A DNA stretch of 64,000 bases, from contig NZ_LXYG01000008.1 in assembly GCF_001650905.1 (NCBI RefSeq), forward strand, positions 37,314-101,313, in the 5' to 3' direction. The notes under the pieces were generated by a model that was given only the letters and a program-made list of their open reading frames with translations, was not told the DNA's origin and searched no databases. This stretch comes from Balneola sp. EhC07. GTDB taxonomy: Bacteria; Bacteroidota; Rhodothermia; Balneolales; Balneolaceae. Below are positions 1 to 8,269 of the stretch, piece by piece (position 1 is the stretch's first letter; each line of letters begins with the position of its first letter). Both the position numbers and the translations under genes were made by a program.

Positions 1-227
1 AATAAATGACCGCCTTCTAAGTCAATTTCTATCCCTGGGAAAACCTTAACATCTAATTCATTTGATATTTGTACATACTGAGCTTTATCAAATAAATTAT
101 GGTTAGTTATTGCAATACAGTCAATTTCAAGTAAATCAACATATTCTTTCAATGATCCTATATGAAAATCAAAGGGACTATCGCTAATGGATTTAACTGT
201 ATGAATATGGAAATCAATTTTCTTCAA
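1..227 (-). CDS. PHP-domain protein, N-terminal fragment (gene runs off the window)
   Basis: My own reverse-strand translation gives 75 codons with three PHP-domain signatures: HIHT near the N-terminus, ITNHN about 40 residues on, and PGIEID near the window edge. These are metal-binding loops of the polymerase/histidinol-phosphatase fold, so a metal-dependent phosphoesterase or nuclease-type activity is likely. The frame has an in-frame TAA only four codons upstream of a TTG, so TTG at 227 is the only usable start. It is preceded by an A-rich stretch rather than a strong Shine-Dalgarno. The C-terminal part, which would decide between a stand-alone phosphatase and a larger TrlF-like ATPase, is outside the window. 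Confidence 0.75.
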   Translation of the reverse strand, partial: MKKIDFHIHTVKSISDSPFDFHIGSLKEYVDLLEIDCIAITNHNLFDKAQYVQISNELDVKVFPGIEIDLEGGHL

Positions 228-417
228 TTTTCTTTTTTACTCAAATTACAGACAGCATATAGCAATGATTATTCATATAAGGGTGTCTTATTTTGTTAAG
301 CATTTTACCGTGCCAAATAATAGACGAATGTAATTGATAAAATTATAGGTTACAAAAAATAATTTGAATCTTTGTGTTATACCGATTCCAAATCAAGTCC
401 GGAATGTCCTCGAGGCT

Positions 418-512
418 GTCATTTCGATCCCGACAATTCGGGAGAGAAATCTAAGAATCAGTATTAAAGGCGATCTTTAGATTTCTCAGTCGTCAGGCTC
501 CTTCGAAATGAC
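418..512. repeat. Interspersed palindromic element, family A, copy 1
   Basis: Left arm GTCATTTCGA with GAGAAATCTA is mirrored by TAGATTTCTC and TCGAAATGAC, giving a 95-bp imperfect inverted repeat with a central loop. The same arm words recur at 2806-2911. It lies in the 532-bp gene-free stretch 228-759, which otherwise holds only the second palindrome (537-665). An open frame across 493-735 on the minus strand is the repeat itself and not a gene. Confidence 0.75.
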
Positions 513-536
513 AAAACTGATGATGCTGAGGGTGAC

Positions 537-665
537 TTCCATTTGCGAGGAGGACTGATCGTATCTCTAGGTTAAAAAGTAATCGACGAAGCAATCCCCC
601 ATAAAAAAGCTGGAATAAGGAGATTGCTTCAGGATTTGCTTCGCGTAATCCTTCGCAAATGGGAA
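537..665. repeat. Interspersed palindromic element, family B
   Basis: Outer arms TTCCATTTGCGAGGA (537-551) and TCCTTCGCAAATGGGAA (649-665) pair with few mismatches. Inner words CGAAGCAATC and GATTGCTTC pair inside them. The pattern resembles the 'TTGCGAGGA...GAAGCAATC' palindromes scattered through many bacterial genomes. It sits directly upstream of the M61 peptidase gene and may affect its leader transcript. Confidence 0.65.
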
Positions 666-759
666 ATGAGATTATAAAAAAAGTCAACATTCGGCATTCA
701 TATTGGATGTTCAATGTTCTTTTCTCATCTTCCATCGTTCAATTCAAAAAATTACATCC

Positions 760-2565
760 ATGAAGAAGTATTCCCTATTCCTAATTCCTGTATTCCTAAT
801 TTCACTATTCAGCGAAGCGACGGCCCAAACCCATAATCAGTACGAAATTTCATTCGAAAATGCGGTTCATCACGAAGCAGAGATCTCAGTCACCTTTCCA
901 AATGTAGAAAACAAAGTGCTGGAAGTGAGAATGAGCAGGACATCTCCGGGACGATATGCACTTCATGAATTTGCCAAGAACGTTTATAATGTAACCGCGG
1001 TAGACGGAAACGGAAATGAATTGGAAATAACACGACCAAATCCACATCAATGGAATGTAAGCGGTCATGACGGAACCGTGAAGTTCAGCTACACTTTATA
1101 CGCGAACAGAGGAGGAGGGACGTACACCGGAATTGACGAAACGCATGCACATATGAACATGCCGGCGACTTTTGCGTGGGCACGAAACTACGAATACCGT
1201 CCGATCGAGATCACCTTCAACAAAAGAGACGACCTGAACTGGGAAATAGCTACACAGCTAAAGCATGTGGAAGGAAATACCTATTACGCGGAAGATCTTC
1301 AGTACTTTTTAGACAGTCCGACCGAAATTGCAGATATGCATTTTCGAGAAGAAAAAGTAGACGGACAGAATATTCGATTGGCTTTACACACTCCGGCTTC
1401 AGATAAAGAAGTGGACGAATATTTCGGGAAGGTAATGGCGATCGTAAAAGCGCAGAGAGATATTTATGGTGAAATGCCAACGTTCGATTACGGTGAGTAC
1501 ACATTTTTGACTTGCTACATGCCCAACGCCAGCGGAGATGGAATGGAGCACCGAAATTCTACCTATGTGGTAAGTTCAAAACCATTAGACCGACCTTTGG
1601 GAGAAACCAGCATTGGAACCATTTCTCATGAATTTTTCCATGCTTGGAACGTAGAACGAATTCGTCCGGCAAGTCTGGAACCATTCGATTTTGAAGAAGC
1701 GAATATGAGCGGTGAACTTTGGTTTGCCGAAGGATTTACGAGCTATTATACAGGCTTGACACTTGCCAGAGCTGACATCAGAACAGATCAGCAATATGTA
1801 GAAGGATTGGACGGTGGACTGAATTACGTGGTCAATTCTCCGGGAAGGAATTACTTTAATCCGATCGAAATGAGCTATCAGGCTCCGTTTGTAGATGCGG
1901 CGCGATCAGTAGATCCTGTGAATCGCTCGAATACGTTTGTGTCATACTATACATACGGAAGTGTGCTTGGATTAGGATTAGATCTTTCACTTAGAACAAT
2001 GGATAAAGGCTTAAATCTCGATGATTATTTCAAGCTAGTTTGGATGAAATACGGCAAGACAGAAGTTCCGTATACCGTTAAAGATCTTCAGGTTGCTTTA
2101 GCAGAATATGCGGGCAAAGAATTTGCTGACAACTATTTTGAGAATTACATCTTTGATAGCAAACTTCCTCATTACAAATCTCTGTTTACGAAAGTAGGAG
2201 TGAAGCTAGAATTAGCGGAACCGAACAAAGCGAGTTTAGGCGAAACCATCCGAAAGCGAAATGACGAATGGAAGATGACTTCAAATGCAACGGTTGGAAG
2301 TCCGATCTACAAGGCAGGAATTGAATCAGAAGATGTGTTTATTTCCATTGCAGGAACGGACCTGAATTCCGTAGAAAACGTAGATGAGATCTTAGCAAAT
2401 CATAAACCGGGCGATGTTATTAAAGTAGTCATCGAAAGATGGGGACAAGAAAAAACCTTTGATGTTACACTGGAAGGTTCTAAGCGATTACAAACTACTC
2501 TTGATGAAAATGCAGGTAGAAAAGAGATGGAGAGAAGAAATGCTTGGATCGGGGTTAAGAAGTGA
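760..2565 (+). CDS. M61 family (glycyl aminopeptidase-like) metallopeptidase with PDZ domain
   Basis: A 601-residue exported peptidase. The ATG at 760 is preferred over an upstream in-frame ATG at 703 because it opens directly into a signal peptide (MKKYSLFLIPVFLISLF, cleavage near TAQ). An N-terminal beta domain is followed by the gluzincin zinc site HEFFH at about residues 290-294, and the third ligand is expected in WFAEGFTSYY at about 320-330. A PDZ-like domain occupies roughly 500-590 (GSPIYKAGIESEDVF, HKPGDVIKVVIER). Family members release N-terminal Gly/Ala residues. The gene stands alone, bracketed by two copies of palindromic element A, and its stop codon falls inside a tandem repeat. 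Confidence 0.88.
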   Translation: MKKYSLFLIPVFLISLFSEATAQTHNQYEISFENAVHHEAEISVTFPNVENKVLEVRMSRTSPGRYALHEFAKNVYNVTAVDGNGNELEITRPNPHQWNVSGHDGTVKFSYTLYANRGGGTYTGIDETHAHMNMPATFAWARNYEYRPIEITFNKRDDLNWEIATQLKHVEGNTYYAEDLQYFLDSPTEIADMHFREEKVDGQNIRLALHTPASDKEVDEYFGKVMAIVKAQRDIYGEMPTFDYGEYTFLTCYMPNASGDGMEHRNSTYVVSSKPLDRPLGETSIGTISHEFFHAWNVERIRPASLEPFDFEEANMSGELWFAEGFTSYYTGLTLARADIRTDQQYVEGLDGGLNYVVNSPGRNYFNPIEMSYQAPFVDAARSVDPVNRSNTFVSYYTYGSVLGLGLDLSLRTMDKGLNLDDYFKLVWMKYGKTEVPYTVKDLQVALAEYAGKEFADNYFENYIFDSKLPHYKSLFTKVGVKLELAEPNKASLGETIRKRNDEWKMTSNATVGSPIYKAGIESEDVFISIAGTDLNSVENVDEILANHKPGDVIKVVIERWGQEKTFDVTLEGSKRLQTTLDENAGRKEMERRNAWIGVKK

Positions 2566-2673
2566 CAAAGTGGGGAAAGTGACTGAGTGACAGAGTGGGG
2601 AAAGTGACTGAGTGACAGAGTGGGGAAAGTGACTGAGTGACAGAGTGGGGAAAGTGACTGAGTGACAAAGTGG
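2562..2673. repeat. 25-bp tandem repeat, 4.5 copies
   Basis: Four head-to-tail 25-bp units begin at 2562, 2587, 2612 and 2637, followed by a 12-bp partial unit. The core is AGTGACAGAGTGGGGAAAG; the first and the last partial copy read GACAAAG instead of GACAGAG. The M61 stop codon (TGA, 2563-2565) is in the first unit. There are no spacers, so this is a minisatellite and not a CRISPR. The core recurs beside the four-helix-bundle gene (20871-20880) and, diverged, in the palindrome at 10570-10641. Confidence 0.95.
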
Positions 2674-2805
2674 ATTAGTTATTGGTGGATAAGGGAATAA
2701 GTAATAGGTGTGGTAGCAGCTAACTTAGTTTTTTGTTGTAATTTCACAATTGATTTAAACCTTAAACAAGGAGACCCTTCAGGGTTGGGGAGCAGGTAAC
2801 GTCTC

Positions 2806-2911
2806 TGTCATTATGAACAGATGTGAGAAATCTACAAATAGTGGAGTAGGTTTCGTAGATGTTTAGATTTCTCGGTCACTCAGGCTACGCCTTCGCTCAT
2901 CTCGAAATGAC
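2806..2911. repeat. Interspersed palindromic element, family A, copy 2
   Basis: It carries the same ordered words as 418-512: GAGAAATCTA (2825-2834), TAGATTTCTC (2864-2873) and TCGAAATGAC (2902-2911). The left outer arm is decayed. It lies in the gene-free stretch 2566-3206, which also contains the tandem repeat (2562-2673) and the ftsZ terminator (3056-3085). I see nothing coding there. Confidence 0.7.
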
Positions 2912-3055
2912 AAGTTATAAAATGAAATCCAATAAATGTTAATAAAGTAAACAAGCCTGCCATCGTAAAGCTTCAGTATAGGCAAGTGAGGACGACAGTC
3001 CGAAACGAAGAAAATCAGCGGAATCATTGTTTCTAAATCAGCGAAATCAGTGATC

Positions 3056-3085
3056 AAAAAAGAAGCCCCTTATCCAGAGGCTTCT
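3056..3085 (-). terminator. Intrinsic terminator downstream of ftsZ (end of dcw cluster)
   Basis: On the minus strand, AGAAGCC and GGCTTCT form a 7-bp stem around an 11-nt loop, followed directly by TTTTTT. It lies about 120 nt past the ftsZ stop and is the only clear terminator found between mraZ and this point. Confidence 0.8.
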
Positions 3086-3206
3086 CTTGTTGTTAGCAAT
3101 CTATAGCCGTCTCACAAAGAGTGAGCAGCAACTATAATCCAGTAAAATCATGATTCATGAGACACCTTTCCCAAGGCGGTTCAAAAATCAGTAAAACAAA
3201 AACAGA

Positions 3207-4550
3207 TCAATCCATGATCTTGCGCAAGAATGCGGGCTGATCAGAATCGTCTTTTTGAATACGCTCGGTTCTGCTTTGGAACGGAGCTATATTATCTCTG
3301 CTTCTAGTTTCCTGCTTTGGTTCTTCAGCGCGGTAACTTTCTTCTTCCTCATCATTTTCCTGTTCTTTTTGTCGAACAGAAAGATCACGACGCAGGTAAG
3401 AAGGCGTATCTAATTTTTTCAGATTCCCTTCTCCCTTGTAATAATCACTAGGAGTGCGGGCAATTCTGCTTGGAACTCCCTGAGGTTTTATTTCCTGATT
3501 ATTCAAAGCATTTTCCGCTGCTTTATTTAAACCTGCAGAAGCATTTGGTGCTACTTTCGCTGTAGTTCTGTCTTCAGCTAAGTCAAAACCGGTAGCAATT
3601 ACGGTAACTCTGATCTCATCAGTAAATGTTTCGTCAAGAACAGTACCTAAGATGATCTCTGCATTGTCACCGGCTTCCTGCTGAACAATACTTGTAGCAG
3701 TAGTGGTTTCACGCATACCCAAAGCCGAACCGGCGCTGATGTTAACAAGAACGCTTCTTGCTCCGCGAATACTAACTCCATCCAATAACGGAGAGTTAAT
3801 AGCAGAACGAGCGGCGATTTCAGCTCTGTCAGGGCCTTCAGCTGTTGCTGATCCCATGATCGCTGCACCACCGTCGGTCATTGTAGTTCTAACATCCGCG
3901 AAATCAAGATTGATCAGGCCGGGCATTAGAATTAAGTCGCTGATACCACGCGTTGCGTTATATAAAACTTCATTTGCCAGTGCGAAAGCATCCATCAATG
4001 TGGTGTTTTCGTCCGCGATGTCCAGAAGTCGTTCGTTAGGAATAACGATAACGGTGTCACAGTTCTTTTTTAGTTCTGTGATTCCTTCCAGTGCAAATTT
4101 CTTACGGATCTTACCCTCGCAATCGAATGGAGTGGTAATAATTCCTACTGTAAGAATTCCTTTACGTTTGGCCATTCCTGCAACTACAGGTGCGCCTCCG
4201 GTTCCGGTACCGCCACCCATTCCTGCAGTCACGAATATCATATCCGCAGTTTCGATGGCTTCTTCAATTTCGTGTCGGTTTTCTTCAACCGCTTCTCTAC
4301 CAACTTCCGGACGAGCTCCTGCTCCTAAACCGTTAGTAAGTGAGGTTCCAACCTGAATTTTTACATCAGCCTGGCTGTTTTTCAGTGCTTGGGCGTCGGT
4401 GTTAAGTGCGATGTATTCCACACTGTCGAGGCCCATATTTATCATATTGTTGATTGCGTTTCCGCCGCCGCCGCCAACGCCGACCACTTTGATCTTTGCG
4501 TTTTCCTGGCTTTGTTCGTCGAAAAAGAATCGAGTATTATGGTTAGCCAT
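3207..4550 (-). CDS. ftsZ: Cell division GTPase FtsZ
   Basis: A 447-residue tubulin homologue that polymerises into the cytokinetic Z-ring. The GTP-binding tubulin signature GGGTGTG is present (GMGGGTGTGGAPV, about residues 110-122), as are the N-terminal glycine loop GVGGGGGNAINNM and the T7-loop region. A charged linker from about 330 leads to a conserved C-terminal peptide ending QPAFLRKIMD, the docking tail for FtsA and other partners. The ATG at 4550 is preceded by a strong AGGAG. It is the last gene of the dcw cluster, 60 nt after ftsA. Confidence 0.98.
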   Translation of the reverse strand: MANHNTRFFFDEQSQENAKIKVVGVGGGGGNAINNMINMGLDSVEYIALNTDAQALKNSQADVKIQVGTSLTNGLGAGARPEVGREAVEENRHEIEEAIETADMIFVTAGMGGGTGTGGAPVVAGMAKRKGILTVGIITTPFDCEGKIRKKFALEGITELKKNCDTVIVIPNERLLDIADENTTLMDAFALANEVLYNATRGISDLILMPGLINLDFADVRTTMTDGGAAIMGSATAEGPDRAEIAARSAINSPLLDGVSIRGARSVLVNISAGSALGMRETTTATSIVQQEAGDNAEIILGTVLDETFTDEIRVTVIATGFDLAEDRTTAKVAPNASAGLNKAAENALNNQEIKPQGVPSRIARTPSDYYKGEGNLKKLDTPSYLRRDLSVRQKEQENDEEEESYRAEEPKQETRSRDNIAPFQSRTERIQKDDSDQPAFLRKIMD

Positions 4551-4610
4551 GATTACTCCTTGTTTTTGTATTTATTTACTGGATTGTTTTTTGTAGATGA
4601 TTGCTGTTTG

Positions 4611-5870
4611 CTAAAGTTCTTTGAACCAACTTTTCATACGGTCGGCGATCTTGTTCATCACCTGTTCCATATTTTTTCCGCCTTTTTGTGATGATGGCAT
4701 CATCGTTTGATTGTTGCCCATGCCTGTTTTTAAAGCATGAACCACAAGACCAACACCTGTAGCGTAAATTGGACTGTTTACTTCTTCCACTAAACCGCCT
4801 GTGATTCCTAACGGAATCCCGATCTTGGCATCTATTCCTAAGATCTCGTTAGCCAGTGGACAAATATTCTTGATCAAAGATCCACCGCCTGTAAGAACTA
4901 CTCCTGCACTTAGTGCTTCTGAGTAGCCACTGCGTTTGATCTCGATCCCAACTATTTCCATGATTTCTTCCATTCTCGCCTGTATAATTTTGGAAAGAAT
5001 GCTTTTTGTAATTTCTTTTGGTGGACGTCCGGCAATTCCCGGAACGGTGATCACTTCGTCTTCTTCGATCATATCAGCATAGCTTTCGCCGTGCTTTCTT
5101 TTCAGCATTTCGGCCTGATCGTCAAGAACACTTAAACCAAGACGTATATCGTCCGTTACTTTCTGTCCGGCAATGGCAACAACTGCTGTATGTCGGATGG
5201 TATTATCCTGGAAAATGGCTACATCTGTAGTACCACCACCGATATCCACCAACACAACTCCGGCTTCTTTTTCTTCCTCATCCAATACTGAATAAGAAGA
5301 AGCTAAAGGTTCTAAAATCAGATCTGCCACCTGATAACCGGCGCGTTCCACACAGCGATACATGTTTTTAGCTGCAGAAACCAAACCTGTGATAATGTGA
5401 ACTTCTGCTTCCATGCGCATTCCGCTCATTCCAACCGGGTCGCTGATTCCATCCTGACCATCAACCACAAACTCCTGAGGAATTACATGAAGGATTTGTT
5501 GATCAGTAGGCAACATAATGCGCTGACAGTCTTCCAAAAGACGTTCAACATCATGTGCGGTGATCTCATTGTCTTTATTGTTGATGGTGATCACACCTTT
5601 ACTTCTCATGCTTCTGATGTGATCGCCTGCAATACCCACATTCACAGAATTCACCTGAATTCCGGAAGCAAGTTCAGCCTGTGCAATGGCGTCCTTGATT
5701 GCGTTTACGGTCTTATCAATGTTAACAACCACGCCACGATTTAAGCCATCGCTGGGAGCTTTACCAACTCCAAGGATGTTGATTCTTTCGTGCTCGATGG
5801 AAGCAACGATTGCGCAAATTTTTGTAGTCCCAATATCGAGACCGACCATGATGTTTTCTTGTTCAGACAT
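4611..5870 (-). CDS. ftsA: Cell division protein FtsA
   Basis: A 419-residue actin-like ATPase that tethers FtsZ to the membrane. Visible features are the phosphate-1 loop GLDIGTTKICAIVA at the N-terminus, the phosphate-2 motif VDIGGGTTDVAIF at about 205, the adenosine motif GVVLTGGGSLIKN at about 325, and a C-terminal amphipathic helix (ADRMKSWFKEL) that would act as the membrane-targeting sequence. It lies between ftsQ and ftsZ. Upstream, a three-hairpin palindromic element (5947-6056) separates it from ftsQ, the widest gap in the cluster. Confidence 0.97.
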   Translation of the reverse strand: MSEQENIMVGLDIGTTKICAIVASIEHERINILGVGKAPSDGLNRGVVVNIDKTVNAIKDAIAQAELASGIQVNSVNVGIAGDHIRSMRSKGVITINNKDNEITAHDVERLLEDCQRIMLPTDQQILHVIPQEFVVDGQDGISDPVGMSGMRMEAEVHIITGLVSAAKNMYRCVERAGYQVADLILEPLASSYSVLDEEEKEAGVVLVDIGGGTTDVAIFQDNTIRHTAVVAIAGQKVTDDIRLGLSVLDDQAEMLKRKHGESYADMIEEDEVITVPGIAGRPPKEITKSILSKIIQARMEEIMEIVGIEIKRSGYSEALSAGVVLTGGGSLIKNICPLANEILGIDAKIGIPLGITGGLVEEVNSPIYATGVGLVVHALKTGMGNNQTMMPSSQKGGKNMEQVMNKIADRMKSWFKEL

Positions 5871-5946
5871 TATTGATACCGCTTTGTTTGTTGATTGCTA
5901 AAATTGATTGCAGATTTTTTAGAGTAAATCGAGACAAATTTTGACC

Positions 5947-6056
5947 CACCCCTCAATCCCCTCCGTGGGAGGGGAAGCTCTTTAAATTCATTAAGTCTTC
6001 GCAAAATGAATTGCGAAAAGGTGAATAGTCCCCTCTTGAGAGGGGAAACAGGGGTG
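5947..6056. repeat. Three-hairpin palindromic element between ftsQ and ftsA (family C)
   Basis: Outer arms CACCCCT (5947-5953) and AGGGGTG (6050-6056) enclose three hairpins: CCCCTCC/GGAGGGG (5958-5974), TTCGCAA/TTGCGAA (5998-6017) and CCCCTCT/AGAGGGG (6030-6045). The order and symmetry suggest a mobile or REP-like element rather than an intrinsic terminator, since no U-tract follows. If transcribed, it would form a structured barrier inside the dcw message, between ftsQ and ftsA. Confidence 0.8.
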
Positions 6057-6088
6057 TGTTTTATATGAAATTGATTGTTGTTCATATC

Positions 6089-6835
6089 TTAACCTTCCCT
6101 TGTTACCACTTGATTGTTAAATCTGAGATCTACCTGTTGCATGGTTTGGATTCCTTTCACCCGAATCACCTCCGTGTAAAAAGCTTCCCAGTTTTCAAGC
6201 TTGATCCTGAAGTCATTACTTCCGAATAAAAGCTTTACTCCGTTTTCCTGACTAAGTGCTACAACGCCTTCTTCTTTGTTATAAGCCACTTCACTGATGG
6301 TCAACCATCCGAATTTGTTTTGCTTTGCTTCCGTTAAAAAAGTACTTATTTGCTTGAATGCTTCACTTTTAAGTGTGTCAGAATGTGAGGAAGCATCAAA
6401 TCCATAAACCAAAGGCAGATTGAATGTTTTATTTTCAAAGATCGGAAGTTTTACTCCTTCAGCATCTACATAAGCTCTTTTTTCATCTTTAATAAGTAAT
6501 GCAACTGGAGTACGTTCTTTTATTTCAATATTCAGATCGCCGTTTGGTTCTATATAAGGAGTAGCACTTTTTACGTAATCTACTTTTTCAATGCGTTGAA
6601 CAATCGCACTCAGATCCAGACTGTCGGGATGAACACCAAATTCTACATTTGCAGCTTCTGTCAGCACTTCGATCTCTGTAATTACATTTCCGGAAAATGA
6701 CAATTCATCAACAGTCACATTTCTGTTCCAATAGACAGCCGCAAGCACAGCAACTCCAACAACCAGCATGATCGCTGTTGCCCAAGGGAGAAGCTTACTC
6801 TTCTTCACGTCGCTATTTGTGCTGTTGACCGACAT
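6089..6835 (-). CDS. ftsQ: Cell division protein FtsQ/DivIB-like
   Basis: A 248-residue bitopic membrane protein. A short cytoplasmic N-terminus is followed by one membrane segment (about 17-34, ATAIMLVVGVAVLAAVYW) and a POTRA-like domain (VDELSFSGNVITEIEVL), then a beta domain. FtsQ links early and late divisome proteins in the periplasm. The sequence is weakly conserved, and the call rests on architecture and on its place between murC (3-nt gap) and ftsA. It is shorter than proteobacterial FtsQ, which is common in Bacteroidota relatives. Confidence 0.85.
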   Translation of the reverse strand: MSVNSTNSDVKKSKLLPWATAIMLVVGVAVLAAVYWNRNVTVDELSFSGNVITEIEVLTEAANVEFGVHPDSLDLSAIVQRIEKVDYVKSATPYIEPNGDLNIEIKERTPVALLIKDEKRAYVDAEGVKLPIFENKTFNLPLVYGFDASSHSDTLKSEAFKQISTFLTEAKQNKFGWLTISEVAYNKEEGVVALSQENGVKLLFGSNDFRIKLENWEAFYTEVIRVKGIQTMQQVDLRFNNQVVTREG

Positions 6836-6838
6836 TAA

Positions 6839-8269
6839 CTATTGAGCTCCTGTTTTATAATTTCCGCTTTCCAATTCGTTTGCAAATTCTTCACCATATT
6901 TATAGATATCACCGGCACCCATGGTTATGATGATGTCTCCGGCTTTTGAAATCTCTTTAAGAGTTTCCGTTACATCTGCTTTGTCCTCAACATAGATCAC
7001 ATTCTTGTGACCGTATTGTTCAGCAGTGTCAGAGATCAATTTTCCTGTTACGCCTTCAATTGGTTTTTCTCTGGATGGATATACATCTGTAATCACCAAA
7101 ACCTCTGCATCAGAAAATGAAAGACCAAATTCCTTATACAGATCCTGAGTTCTGGAATACAAGTGAGGCTGGAACACAGCTACAACTCGTCTGTCAGGCC
7201 ACCCTTTGCGAGCAGCGTTCAATGTTGCAGCAACTTCTGTTGGATGATGAGCATAATCATCAATAACCATCACGCCTTGCTCTTCAACTTTTTTCTGAAA
7301 TCTTCTGAATACACCCTGATAGCGTTCTAGTCCTTTCTTGATCAGTTTAAAATCAATATTTAACTCAATTCCGGTAGCAACCGCAGCCAGTGCATTTTTT
7401 ACATTATGATCTCCGGGAGCTTTTAAAGTGATCACTCCAAGTTTCTGATCATCATTCATCACCGTAAAAGTGCTGGTAAATTGATTCATTTTAATATCAA
7501 CCGCACGAACCTGAGCTTGAGGGCTTAATCCGTATGAAATAATTCGTCTTTCCAGATCAGGAAGGATACTTCGCACATTCGGGTCATCCAGACAAACGAT
7601 TACAGCTCCGTAAAAAGGAACTTTGTTAGCATAATCGATGAACGCACCTTTTACATCTTCCAGATCATCGTAGATGTCTAAGTGTTCCGCTTCAATATTG
7701 GTAATAATAGCAATAGAAGGGGTGAGGCGAAGGAATGTTCGGTCAAACTCATCTGCTTCCACAACGATCACATCACCTTTACCTACAACAGCATTGGTTT
7801 TATCAAAACTGTGCACTTTCCCGCCAACCATGATAGTAGGGTCGTAATTTCCATCCTGCGTCACGTGACCGATCATAGTCGTCGTAGTGGTTTTACCATG
7901 TGTTCCGGCTACACCGATTCCAAACTTCATCTTCATCAACTCAGCGAGCATTTCCGCTCTTTTGATGGTAGGAATACGATTTTCTAAAGCAGCTTTGGTT
8001 TCTTCGTTTTCAGTTGCTTTAACTGCACTGGTATAAACCACAACATCGGCGCCTTCAATGTTTTTAGGAGCGTGTCCTTGGTAAATAGTAGCACCAAGTT
8101 CTTTCAGGCGATCTGTAGTTTCATTCGACGCACCATCAGAACCGGTTACTTTATAGCCTCGTTGTATCAAGATCTCAGCCATCCCGCTCATACCAATTCC
8201 ACCGATTCCAACCATATGAATATGTTTGGTTCGTCCAAATACGGGTTGTGTTTGAATTCTGTTTTCCAT
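6839..8269 (-). CDS. murC: UDP-N-acetylmuramate--L-alanine ligase MurC
   Basis: A 476-residue cytoplasmic Mur ligase that adds L-Ala to UDP-MurNAc. The Rossmann motif HMVGIGGIGMSGMAE is at the N-terminus, the ATP loop GTHGKTTTTTMIG is at about 122, and later Mur-ligase motifs include EADEFDRTF and DDYAHHPTEV. The ATG at 8269 shares one base with the murG TGA (TGATG), pointing to translational coupling; a TTG one codon upstream is possible but less likely. Confidence 0.97.
   Translation of the reverse strand: MENRIQTQPVFGRTKHIHMVGIGGIGMSGMAEILIQRGYKVTGSDGASNETTDRLKELGATIYQGHAPKNIEGADVVVYTSAVKATENEETKAALENRIPTIKRAEMLAELMKMKFGIGVAGTHGKTTTTTMIGHVTQDGNYDPTIMVGGKVHSFDKTNAVVGKGDVIVVEADEFDRTFLRLTPSIAIITNIEAEHLDIYDDLEDVKGAFIDYANKVPFYGAVIVCLDDPNVRSILPDLERRIISYGLSPQAQVRAVDIKMNQFTSTFTVMNDDQKLGVITLKAPGDHNVKNALAAVATGIELNIDFKLIKKGLERYQGVFRRFQKKVEEQGVMVIDDYAHHPTEVAATLNAARKGWPDRRVVAVFQPHLYSRTQDLYKEFGLSFSDAEVLVITDVYPSREKPIEGVTGKLISDTAEQYGHKNVIYVEDKADVTETLKEISKAGDIIITMGAGDIYKYGEEFANELESGNYKTGAQ

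Noticed and set aside
493..735. 80-codon open frame on the minus strand upstream of the M61 gene
   Set aside because: It lies across two palindromic elements and has no family signal or ribosome site.
2562..2673. Tandem repeat as a possible CRISPR
   Set aside because: Units are directly adjacent without spacers, and no cas genes are present.
3703..4356. 217-codon open frame antisense to ftsZ
   Set aside because: It is a composition shadow of ftsZ, which has all catalytic motifs on the other strand.
5870..6085. 71-codon frame between ftsQ and ftsA
   Set aside because: It coincides with the three-hairpin element and encodes only repeat-derived sequence.
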